A DNA stretch of 40,251 bases from Planctomycetota bacterium (GTDB lineage Bacteria > Planctomycetota > UBA1135 > JAKEFM01), in the NCBI GenBank assembly GCA_022616055.1, contig JAKEFM010000231.1, positions 1 through 40,251 on the forward strand. Direction: 5' to 3'. The position numbers and the translations under genes were made by a program. The notes beneath the pieces are model-generated. The model did no database searches. It was not told where the DNA came from and saw only the letters and a program-made list of their open reading frames with translations. Below are positions 23,609 through 30,801 of this stretch, piece after piece; position 1 is the first letter of the stretch; every line of letters starts with the position of its first letter.

Positions 23609-25002
23609 CTCCGGAATCCACGACCGCTCGGCCCTCGGGCCTCGACCTCCGCAGGAACGGCGGCGCGCCCGTCCGCTGCTTCCTCGACGGGCAGCCCCTC
23701 CCCGACGAATCGACGCGCCTCCAGCTCGAGGAGCTCGCCGCGATGCCGGGGGTCGAGACGATCGCCGTCCTCCCCGACGTCCACTACAAGAGCCGCAACC
23801 CCACGCCGAGCGGCACCGTGACGGTCACCTCCGACGTCGTCCTTCCCCGGGCGATCGACGACGGGATCAACTGCGGGATGCGCTCGATGGTCGCCTCGGT
23901 CCCGGCGAAGGACCTCACGGCGCCGGTCGTCGACCGGCTCTTCAACCGCCTCCTCGAGACGGTCGCGTTCAAGCAGCAGGAGGAGCACCCGATCGGCGAG
24001 GAGGACTGCGAGGAGATGCTCGTCCACGGGCTCTCGAGGGCGGTCGGGCCCCTCGGCCTGCCGCCCGACGAGATCGCCCGGACCGAGAACGGCGGGACCG
24101 TCGACCTCGGCATCGACCGCGAGGCGGTCCGCGACGCCCTCCCCCGGAACCCCATCCGCAAGGAGCGCCGGTCGCTCGGCTCCCTCGGCGGCGGGAACCA
24201 CTTCCTCGAGCTGCAGGAGGTCGTCGAGGTCCTCGACCCGCAGGCCGCGCGCCGCCTCGGCCTCCCCCTCGGCGCGGCGATGTTCATGATGCACTCCGAC
24301 TCGCGGCGCCTCGGGAAGAAGCTCCTGAAGAAGGTCCTGCGCGAGGCCGAGGAGACCCACCGCAAGCCGGGGCAGAGCGAGCTCTGGTCGCTCCCGGTCG
24401 ATTCCGACCTCGGCCGGCGCTTCCTCGCCTGCCTGACGGCGACGACGCACGCCGGCTTCGCGAACCGGGCGGTGATCACGGACATCCTGCGCCGCACGAT
24501 GCGCGAGGTGCTCGGGGACCGCTCCGTCGAGGTGGCGCTCGTCTGCGACAGCGGCCACGAGACGATCCAGCCCGAGACCCACGGCGGGCGCTCCTACTGG
24601 GTGCACCGCCACGGCGCGAGCCACCCCGTCCCGCCGGGCCCCGGGGTCCCGGATCCCGCCCTCGCCGACCTCGGGCTCCCGGTGCCCCTCGCCGGGTGCC
24701 TCGGGATGGACTCCTACGTCTGCCTCGCCCTCCCCGGGATCGACGGGACCTTCCACTCCGGCCCCCACGGCGCCGGCCGGGTGATCGCGAAGGCCGACGC
24801 GGCGGCGCAGTTCGACGCCGGGGCCGTCGAGGCGGAGGTCCGCGACATGGGAGTGCGCCTCTTCCGCTACCACTCCGACAACATCGCCGGCCAGGCGCCG
24901 CGCTCCTTCAAGAACGTGGCGCGCGTCGTCGACGCGATGACGAGGCACGACCTCCTGCGGCCGGTCGTGCGCCTGAAGCCCCTCGCGGCGCTGAAGGGCT
25001 AG
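23605..25002 (+). CDS. RtcB-family RNA ligase (divergent)
   Basis: A 465-residue protein, ATG 23605 in an ATGA overlap. RtcB joins 2',3'-cyclic phosphate (or 3'-phosphate) and 5'-OH RNA ends using GTP and manganese. Seen motifs: LPDVHYK, DDGINCGMR with the metal-binding Cys, GSLGGGNHFLEL, a MMHSDSRRLGK segment with the metal His, HRHGASHPVPPG, and GPHGAGR, which contains the His that is guanylylated in the family. RLKPLAALKG matches the C-terminal VARLRPLGVVKG signature. All expected metal and nucleotide residues that I can place are present, but the surrounding sequence deviates from the common type, e.g. ATTHAGFANR for AANYAFANR. No archease gene adjoins it. Its placement inside an inositol/glycosyltransferase operon is unusual. 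Confidence 0.88.
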   Translation: MTPESTTARPSGLDLRRNGGAPVRCFLDGQPLPDESTRLQLEELAAMPGVETIAVLPDVHYKSRNPTPSGTVTVTSDVVLPRAIDDGINCGMRSMVASVPAKDLTAPVVDRLFNRLLETVAFKQQEEHPIGEEDCEEMLVHGLSRAVGPLGLPPDEIARTENGGTVDLGIDREAVRDALPRNPIRKERRSLGSLGGGNHFLELQEVVEVLDPQAARRLGLPLGAAMFMMHSDSRRLGKKLLKKVLREAEETHRKPGQSELWSLPVDSDLGRRFLACLTATTHAGFANRAVITDILRRTMREVLGDRSVEVALVCDSGHETIQPETHGGRSYWVHRHGASHPVPPGPGVPDPALADLGLPVPLAGCLGMDSYVCLALPGIDGTFHSGPHGAGRVIAKADAAAQFDAGAVEAEVRDMGVRLFRYHSDNIAGQAPRSFKNVARVVDAMTRHDLLRPVVRLKPLAALKG

Positions 25003-25066
25003 GGCCCTCCCTTGGTCCCGCGAACCCCTCGAAGGCCCTGAGGCCCGGGAGGAGGCCGGCACGGCG

Positions 25067-26293
25067 ATGACGGATCCCGCGCGCATCCTGATGTACACCC
25101 AGGACAGCTTCGGCCTGGGGCACCTGCGCCGCGCCACGAACCTGGCGAACGCCCTCGTGGCGCGCCGCGCGGACCTGTCCGTGCTCATGGTGGTCGACTC
25201 CCCCCTCGCCCCGTTCTTCGACCTCGCGGCGAACATCGACTTCGTCAAGCTCCCGACGGTCGTCAAGGTCGCGGCGGGCGTGTTCCGCACGGGCCGGATG
25301 AGCATCGGCTACGAGAACGTCCGGAGGATGCGCGCGAACCTGCTCCGCGAGATCGTCCTGCGCTTCGCGCCCGACGTCCTCCTCGTCGACCACATGCCGG
25401 GAGGGGCGAACCGCGAGCTCGTCCCCTCCCTGGAGGCGATCCGGCGGCGGGGCCTCCCGACGAGGCGGGTGCTCGGCCTGCGGGACATCATCGACCGGCC
25501 CGCGGTGACGCGGGAGGTGTGGCAGCGGGAGGGGGTCTACCGGGAACTTGAGAGGAACTACGACCTCGTCCTCGTCTACGGCTCGCCGGAGGTGTTCTCC
25601 ACGGCCGAGGAGTACCGCATCGCGGAGGTGATGGGGGACCGCGTGCGGTACTGCGGCTACGTCTGCAGCATGGAGCCCGTCGACGATCCGCGCCAGGTCC
25701 GCGAAAAGCTCGGGCTGGCGGAGGAACCGATCGTCGTCGTCATGGCCGGCGGGGGAGCCGACGCGGCCCGGCTCATGCACACCTACCTCGAGGCGCGCAA
25801 GCTCCTCGGGGAGGCCCGCCCCTTCTCCACCCTCATGGTGACGGGCCCCTTCATGCCCGAGATCGAGCGCAAGGCCGTCCGCGACCGGGCTCGGGAGCTC
25901 GGCGTCCGGGTGCGCACGACCGTGGGGGACAGCCTGAGCCAGATCAACGCCGCCGACGTGGTCGTGAGCATGGCCGGCTACAACACCCTGAGCGAGATCC
26001 TCCGCTTCGGGAAGCGCGCCATCGTCGTCCCCCGGCCCGGCCCCAGCGCCGAGCAGACCCTCCGGGCCCGCCTCCTCTCCGAGCGCGGCCTGATCGACCT
26101 CCTCGAGCCCTCGGAGCTCGACCCGCGCCGGCTCGCCGAGCGGATCGAGCGGGCGCTCCTCGGCCCCCGGGAGCCGGGCCCGCGCCTTCCCCTGGATCTC
26201 GACGGAGTGGCCCGCGCGTCCGCGGCGCTCCTCGGCCAGCTCCCCGCCGAACTCCGGGCGCGGGAGGCGCGTGTCCAGCCCCGGCCCGCCTGA
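25067..26293 (+). CDS. MurG/GT28-like predicted glycosyltransferase
   Basis: A 408-residue protein of the COG4671-like predicted glycosyltransferases. It starts ARILMYTQDSFGLGHLRRATNLANAL, the glycine-rich first loop of a GT-B fold, and ends with an MurG-type domain containing VVVMAGGGADAARLM, ADVVVSMAGYNTLSEIL and RAIVVPRPGPSAEQTLRA, the nucleotide-sugar-binding segments. A short leader after rtcB (64 bases) has no clear Shine-Dalgarno. The stop and the next ATG share one base (TGATG), so it is coupled to the phosphotransferase downstream. Donor and acceptor are unknown. It probably belongs to the same carbohydrate pathway as the GT4 enzyme upstream. Confidence 0.83.
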   Translation: MTDPARILMYTQDSFGLGHLRRATNLANALVARRADLSVLMVVDSPLAPFFDLAANIDFVKLPTVVKVAAGVFRTGRMSIGYENVRRMRANLLREIVLRFAPDVLLVDHMPGGANRELVPSLEAIRRRGLPTRRVLGLRDIIDRPAVTREVWQREGVYRELERNYDLVLVYGSPEVFSTAEEYRIAEVMGDRVRYCGYVCSMEPVDDPRQVREKLGLAEEPIVVVMAGGGADAARLMHTYLEARKLLGEARPFSTLMVTGPFMPEIERKAVRDRARELGVRVRTTVGDSLSQINAADVVVSMAGYNTLSEILRFGKRAIVVPRPGPSAEQTLRARLLSERGLIDLLEPSELDPRRLAERIERALLGPREPGPRLPLDLDGVARASAALLGQLPAELRAREARVQPRPA

Positions 26294-27342
26294 TGGGCCG
26301 GCCCGTCCCGACCGCGGTCGCAGGCGCCCTCGACCCCGCCGCCGTGGCGCCGGCCCTCGAGGACCTGGCGCGGGGTCGCTTCGGACCCTCGACCTCGGTC
26401 GCCGGGATCGGCGCCGAGATCGTGAAGCGCCGGGTCGTTCGCTACACCGTCGACCTCCGCCGGCCGGGGGGCGCGGGCGGACCCTGGCGCGTGATCGGCA
26501 AGGCCTACGAGTCCCGCGAACGCGCGGAGCGGGGCTTCCGACTCCAGCGCTCGCTCTGGGATCGCGGATTCCCGGCGGCGGAGCCCGCCTCCGCGACCGT
26601 CCCGGAGGCCTTCGCCCTCGTCCCGGACGCGCCGATCGTGCTGATGGAGTCCGCGGGCGGGGAGTCCCTGAAGCGACTCTGGAGGACGGATCGGGTCCGG
26701 CCGGAGCAGGCGCGCCTCTTCGCCGAGGCCCTCGCCAAGCTCCACGGCTTCCCGCCGGACCCGCAGGATCCGGAGCCGGCGGTCACCGTCGAGACGCACC
26801 TCGAGCTGCGTTGCGCGGGGCTCGCCCCGGCGCTCGCGACGGCCTTCCCCGCCCTCGCCGGCCCCATCGACGGGATCGTGGACGCCGCGCGCCGCCACGC
26901 GCCTCTCGCGCCGGCGCTGGCCCACGGGGACTACCACCCGGGCCAGGTCCACGTCGACGGCGAACGGCTCTGGATCCTCGACCTCGACCCCCTGCACCGG
27001 GGCGACCCCGCCTACGACGTCGCGATGGCGGTCGCGATGCTCCGGCTCCTCGAGGAGGGGAGCCCGCGGGGAGGAGCGCTGGCGCCGCTCCGCGCGGCCT
27101 TCCTCGACGCCTATCTCGCGCGCAGGGGCTTCGACGTCGCTTCCCGCCTTCCGGTGAACCTGGCGCTGATCCTCCTCAAGAGGGCCTGCAAGCGCTTCCG
27201 CTGGCAGGACGAGCCGGGCTGGGAGGTCTCGATCGCCCGGCAGATCCGGTGCGGCCTCGAGTGCGCGCGGATCCAGGAGGAGCCGGCGCCGCGGGACCTC
27301 GGGGAAACCCTCGCCCGCCTCGACCGCTGCCCGGTCGCGTAG
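26293..27342 (+). CDS. Short APH-family phosphotransferase
   Basis: A 349-residue kinase-fold protein of the aminoglycoside/choline kinase superfamily, the only short-type member in the window. An N-lobe with VIGKAYESRERAERGF carries the putative nucleotide-binding Lys70. PIVLMESAGGESL marks the hinge, and the catalytic loop reads HGDYHPGQ (211-218): Asp is present, but the usual Asn is Gln. The metal-binding ILDLDP (228-233) is kept. It should be capable of phosphoryl transfer. The start ATG 26293 shares one base with the previous stop. As the last gene of the run it might phosphorylate the sugar or inositol moiety made upstream. A hairpin-rich terminator follows. Confidence 0.85.
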   Translation: MGRPVPTAVAGALDPAAVAPALEDLARGRFGPSTSVAGIGAEIVKRRVVRYTVDLRRPGGAGGPWRVIGKAYESRERAERGFRLQRSLWDRGFPAAEPASATVPEAFALVPDAPIVLMESAGGESLKRLWRTDRVRPEQARLFAEALAKLHGFPPDPQDPEPAVTVETHLELRCAGLAPALATAFPALAGPIDGIVDAARRHAPLAPALAHGDYHPGQVHVDGERLWILDLDPLHRGDPAYDVAMAVAMLRLLEEGSPRGGALAPLRAAFLDAYLARRGFDVASRLPVNLALILLKRACKRFRWQDEPGWEVSIARQIRCGLECARIQEEPAPRDLGETLARLDRCPVA

Positions 27343-27374
27343 GACCCGCGGCCGCCTCTCGATCCCGGAGAGCC

Positions 27375-27419
27375 CCGGAGCCCGGGGAACGCCCTCGCGA
27401 GCGAGCTCCCGGGCTCCGG
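27375..27419. terminator. Strong hairpin between convergent genes (bidirectional terminator candidate)
   Basis: A perfect 12-base stem, CCGGAGCCCGGG (27375-27386) with CCCGGGCTCCGG (27408-27419), and a 21-base loop that itself contains the palindrome CTCGCGAG. It lies between stop codons at 27342 (plus) and 27450 (minus). No U tract, so Rho-dependent or hairpin-only arrest is likely. Confidence 0.65.
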
Positions 27420-27423
27420 ATGG

Positions 27424-27443
27424 GGGGGAGGGGCTTCTCCCCC
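27424..27443. terminator. Second hairpin in the convergent gap
   Basis: GGGGGAG (27424-27430) pairs with CTCCCCC (27437-27443) around a six-base loop, five bases after the first stem. It would terminate the minus-strand acidic protein gene as well. Alternative pairing GGCTT/AAGCC is possible. Confidence 0.5.
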
Positions 27444-27449
27444 AAGCCG

Positions 27450-28568
27450 TCAGGGAAGGATGATCTCGAGGTTCTCGAGTTCGCTGTCCTCGAGGAGCGT
27501 GTTCCCGCCGCCGTCGGTGAAGGTGTCGATTCCGGAGTGCCCGTCCACGTCGAAGTCGCCCTGGAAGACGCAGTTGAGCACCGTGATGAAGTCGTCGCCG
27601 GGGCCGAGGTGGATCTCGACGTCGTCCCCGACGTCGAGGACGTCGAACAGGACGTTGTCGGTGACCGTCCCGTTCGCCTCGAGGTAGAGGCTTCCGGCGA
27701 TCGAGACGTTCCCCTCCCCCGTGGACGACTCCGTCTGGACGTCGCTCCCGCCGGACTTGAGCCGGATGTCGGCGTCCCCGCCGACCGAGGTGTCGTCGAG
27801 GTTGACCTCGTCGAAGCCACTGCGGGCGTTGATCAGGAGATCCTCGCCGATCGTGGAGAGCTCGATGTCGATGCCGCTCCCGCCTCCGTTGTTGCGGATC
27901 GTCAGGTCCCCGAGGATCTCCGACTCCTCCTCGAGGTCGAACTCGTCGAAGCCGTCGTCGTTGAGGATCGTCACGTCGCCCCCCACGAGGGTCCCGTCGT
28001 CGAAGCCGGTATTGCTCCCCTCGTCGAGCTCGTTCCCGTCCCCGTTGTCGACGTCGACGTCCCCCTCGACGAGGGAGGCCTCGATCCCGAACTCGTCGAA
28101 GCCGTCGTCGTTCTCGACGGCGACGTCGCCGCCGATCAGGGATGCCTCGATGGAGATCTCGCTCCCCCCCTCCTCGTTCTCGATCTCCACGGATCCGCCG
28201 ACGGCTGACTCCTCCAGCTTGAACTCGTTGAAGCCCTCCCCGCCGCAAACGGCGAGGTCGCCGGAGAGCTCGACGCCCGAGACCTCGACGGAGTTCACGC
28301 CGTCCCCGAGGTCGATCTCGATGTCCTCGATTCGGCCCCCGAACGTCTCGGACTCGAGGCCGTTGATCAGCGTCCCGCCCTCCCCGATCACGAGGAAGAC
28401 GCCGGAACCCGCGCCGGGCGTCTCCGTGACGACGACCGCGTTGTCCCCGTCGTCCCCCTCGATCACGAGGACCCCGTCGTCCACCTCCACCGTGCACTCG
28501 CCCTGCGCGAGGAGGGCGCCCGACGTGCCGAAGACGGCCAGCAGACCCGCAAGAATCCTGAGCTTCAC
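27450..28568 (-). CDS. Exported acidic protein with 22-residue repeats (predicted beta-solenoid)
   Basis: A 372-residue protein. GTG 28568 is chosen because GGAGGAGG lies nine bases upstream and a signal peptide follows at once (MKLRILAGLLAVFGTSGALLAQ; cleavage near residue 21). It is strongly acidic. Residues about 112-290 consist of eight repeats of about 22 residues. Their openings alternate between a GFDEF type (GFNEF, GFDEF, GFDEV) and a GGSxI type (GGSEI, GGSGI, GGSDV), each followed by hydrophobic strands such as LVGGDVTI. One unit is longer (28). Two cysteines (25, 108) and one late (333) are present. The pattern suggests a right-handed parallel beta-helix that binds calcium or presents a surface. 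No enzyme motif is seen. It could be a surface or biofilm protein; the function is unknown. Confidence 0.8.
   Translation of the reverse strand: MKLRILAGLLAVFGTSGALLAQGECTVEVDDGVLVIEGDDGDNAVVVTETPGAGSGVFLVIGEGGTLINGLESETFGGRIEDIEIDLGDGVNSVEVSGVELSGDLAVCGGEGFNEFKLEESAVGGSVEIENEEGGSEISIEASLIGGDVAVENDDGFDEFGIEASLVEGDVDVDNGDGNELDEGSNTGFDDGTLVGGDVTILNDDGFDEFDLEEESEILGDLTIRNNGGGSGIDIELSTIGEDLLINARSGFDEVNLDDTSVGGDADIRLKSGGSDVQTESSTGEGNVSIAGSLYLEANGTVTDNVLFDVLDVGDDVEIHLGPGDDFITVLNCVFQGDFDVDGHSGIDTFTDGGGNTLLEDSELENLEIILP
27699..28235 (-). repeat. Array of eight about 66-base coding repeats
   Basis: Encodes residues 112-290 of the acidic protein. Units are 22 residues long, apart from one of 23 and one of 28. 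Conserved positions are a Gly pair at the start, Phe/Ile at position 5, and GGD plus three alternating hydrophobics near the end. The nucleotide repeats are diverged, so this is an old array. Confidence 0.75.
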
Positions 28569-28673
28569 CGACCAGGTCCTCCTCCCTCGCCCTTCGCCTT
28601 GGGTGACCGCCCGGACCCGCCGGCACACCGGAGCCGGCTAGGGGCGCCGAGCAGGCGTCACTCGACGCGCGGG

Positions 28674-28702
28674 AGCATGGCTCCGCCCCCCCGGAGTGTC
28701 AA
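28674..28702 (-). promoter_or_regulatory. Possible promoter of the acidic repeat-protein gene
   Basis: Perfect TTGACA (28702-28697), 17 bases, then CATGCT (28679-28674), a weak -10. It would leave a leader of about 100 bases before the GTG. The region up to 28819 holds no gene. Confidence 0.35.
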
Positions 28703-28819
28703 CGCCCCGCAACGATGGGGAATCCTGGATCTCGTCGGTCCGTCCCGGAGGAACGGGGAGGCAACGGAATGCGGCTTCCCTGGGGTGGGGGGGGAGGGGG
28801 GTCGGACGCGGCCCGCTCG

Positions 28820-29308
28820 TCAGCGCAGGAACCGCAGGCGGAACCGGCTCCCCCCGCGGTCGAAGCTGATCACCGAGCGCGCCTTCGTGAACTTCCGGAA
28901 GCCCGAGCCGCTGTGGGCGAAGTACTCCCCTCCGGTCCGGAAGCGCTCCAGGGTGCCCTCCACGTCGAAGCCGTTCCCCTCGTCGCAGACCTCGAGGAAG
29001 GCGCCCGCCGCCGTCAGCACGACCTCCACGGTGATCCGCTTCTCGGGGTCGCGGAGGTTGCCGCGCTTGTGCGCGTTCCCGACGGCCTTCTTGAGGGGGG
29101 AGAGGAGGTCCCGTTCGAGCCGCTCCGGCGGGACGTCGGCGAAGCGCGCGGAGAGGGCGGCGTTCAGCTCGGGGAGGATCTCCTCCGGCGCCCTCCGTCG
29201 GAGGACGGCGCGAGCCCGATCCCCGGCCAGGTCAGCCCCCGGCTCGATCCCCTCGGAGGCCTCGATGTCCGAGAGCATGCGCTCCCGCGAGTAGGCGAGG
29301 TCGATCAA
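28820..29308 (-). CDS. Small GHKL-fold ATPase (RsbW-like)
   Basis: A 162-residue protein, essentially a lone HATPase domain. The N box is LKKAVGNAHKRGN (72-84), the G1 box EVCDEGNGFD (106-115), and the G2-like GSGFRKF (134-140). Histidine kinase dimerisation residues are absent, so it resembles anti-sigma-factor or serine-kinase ATPases such as RsbW/SpoIIAB, but could be another stand-alone GHKL protein. Two starts are possible: TTG 29308, which includes the conserved-looking LAYSRERM segment, and ATG 29278, which has GGGAG three bases upstream. It sits eight bases after the long phosphotransferase and shares its operon. No anti-anti-sigma or sigma gene is nearby. Confidence 0.75.
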   Translation of the reverse strand: MIDLAYSRERMLSDIEASEGIEPGADLAGDRARAVLRRRAPEEILPELNAALSARFADVPPERLERDLLSPLKKAVGNAHKRGNLRDPEKRITVEVVLTAAGAFLEVCDEGNGFDVEGTLERFRTGGEYFAHSGSGFRKFTKARSVISFDRGGSRFRLRFLR

Positions 29309-29316
29309 GGGGGGGG

Positions 29317-30801
29317 CTACGTCCCGGCCGCGCGCAGTCGCTCCCACGCGGCCGCGACCTGCCCCTCGGCCCAGCCGAGCCAGCTCGCCTGGTGGCTCTG
29401 CTTCCGGAAGTTCCGCAGCACGTAGGCGGCGAAGTCGAGGGCCTCGTAGAGGGACAGCCGCTGCGGGGAGACCTCCGGGGCGAGCGCGAGGTAGCTGTCG
29501 CGGAAGCGCTCCCCGAGCCGCGCCACGTGGGGCATCCGGCGGGGGTGCCGGATCCCGAACGACCGCATGTGGGTCAGGAAGTAGGCGACGTCGTAGGCCG
29601 GCTCGGCCGCCCCCGCCTTGTCGAAGTCGATGATCCCGACGCGGTCCCCCTCGATCAGCACGTTCCCGTGGGCGAAGTCGCCGTGGGCGAAGACGAGGGG
29701 GGCCGGCTCCGTCCGGCGCTCCAGGCGCTCCACCTCCCGCCGGATGGCGGCGAGGTCGGCGGCGAGACGCGGCTGGAGCCCGGTCATGTAGCGGAGGTTG
29801 CGCTCCTGGGAGGCGTGGAGCCGCTCGAAGGTCATCCGCGGCCCTTCCGGGATCGGGGCCCGCTGGACTCCGCGGATCGCGCGCGCGATGCCGTCGAGGA
29901 GACCGCCCACCCGTTCCAGCTGCTCGGGAGAGACGTCGTCGGGGGTGAGCTCGGCGAAGACGAGCCGGAAGTCCCGGCCGGGGACCGCCTCCTGGAGGAG
30001 GAGGCGCCACTCGGGGACGTAGTCGACGGGGCGCGCGGCGCGCCACAGTCCCTCGCTCGCGAGCCCCGCCTCCCAGGCGGCGGTGAGGAGCCGGTGGTGG
30101 CGCACCCCCCGGTCGTCCCGCGAGAGCTTGCCGTAGACCCCGCAGGTCGACGGCCCGGCGCCGTTCGAGAGGTCGACGGCGTAGCGGACCGTGCAGGAGC
30201 GGCGGGGCTTGTAGTGCAGGATCTCGTGCGTGAACCCGGACGGGGCCTTCCCCGTCCGGCGGCACGCCTCGAGCCGGCCGGCGAAGAGGGAGGTCATCTC
30301 CTCCCGGTCGGTCGCGGCCGCCAGCCCCGGGAGCGCCGGATCGACGGGGAAGAGGCGCACGATGATCGCGGGGTCGTCGAGCACGGCGACCGCCCGCGCG
30401 AAGCCGGCGGCCTCGAGCCTCCGCCGGGTCGGCTCGTGGGGCGAGTGCGTCGCCTCCTCCCCGACCTTGAGGCGGCACGCCTCCGGCGAGGGGAAGAGGG
30501 TGCAGGAGAGCCGCTGCGGGGGGAGCTCGGCCCCCGACGGGCCGGCGAGTCGCGCCCGCAGGGCGACGTTGATGTCCCGGTTGGGCTTGATCTTGCAGTA
30601 CTCGATCTCGTAGCCGGCCACCCGCGGCCCCGCCCCCGTCATCCGGGCGAGGGCCGACTCGAGGACCGGGGCGAACCATCGCTCCTCGCGCAGCTGGTCC
30701 AGGCGCCGGGCGAGGATCCCCGAGACATCGCCGGCGTCCTCGGCGTCGAGGTCGTCGTCGCTCTCGTCCTGGAGCGGATCCGGCGGGACGGGGAGGCTCA
30801 T
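29317..30801 (-). CDS. Long phosphotransferase (APH-like), intact catalytic motif, duplicated N-lobe
   Basis: A 494-residue homologue of the tandem pair at 16224-19174. The N-terminal half has two similar segments: YCKIKPNRDINVALRARL (68-85) and HYKPRRSCTVRYAVDL (196-211), between which lies IIVRLFPVDPALPGL. The C-lobe has the intact loop HGDFAHGN (373-380) and IIDFDKAG (390-397), so this copy is probably an active small-molecule kinase. ATG 30801 overlaps the ABC-transporter stop (ATGA). A Glu/Asp-rich leader (about 8-25) precedes the fold. Its link to an exporter and a GHKL ATPase suggests phosphorylation of an exported metabolite or glycan precursor. Confidence 0.88.
   Translation of the reverse strand: MSLPVPPDPLQDESDDDLDAEDAGDVSGILARRLDQLREERWFAPVLESALARMTGAGPRVAGYEIEYCKIKPNRDINVALRARLAGPSGAELPPQRLSCTLFPSPEACRLKVGEEATHSPHEPTRRRLEAAGFARAVAVLDDPAIIVRLFPVDPALPGLAAATDREEMTSLFAGRLEACRRTGKAPSGFTHEILHYKPRRSCTVRYAVDLSNGAGPSTCGVYGKLSRDDRGVRHHRLLTAAWEAGLASEGLWRAARPVDYVPEWRLLLQEAVPGRDFRLVFAELTPDDVSPEQLERVGGLLDGIARAIRGVQRAPIPEGPRMTFERLHASQERNLRYMTGLQPRLAADLAAIRREVERLERRTEPAPLVFAHGDFAHGNVLIEGDRVGIIDFDKAGAAEPAYDVAYFLTHMRSFGIRHPRRMPHVARLGERFRDSYLALAPEVSPQRLSLYEALDFAAYVLRNFRKQSHQASWLGWAEGQVAAAWERLRAAGT

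Noticed and set aside
27699-28235. CRISPR-like array or microsatellite
   Set aside because: The repeats are in a coding frame, are diverged at the DNA level and have no spacers; they are protein repeats.
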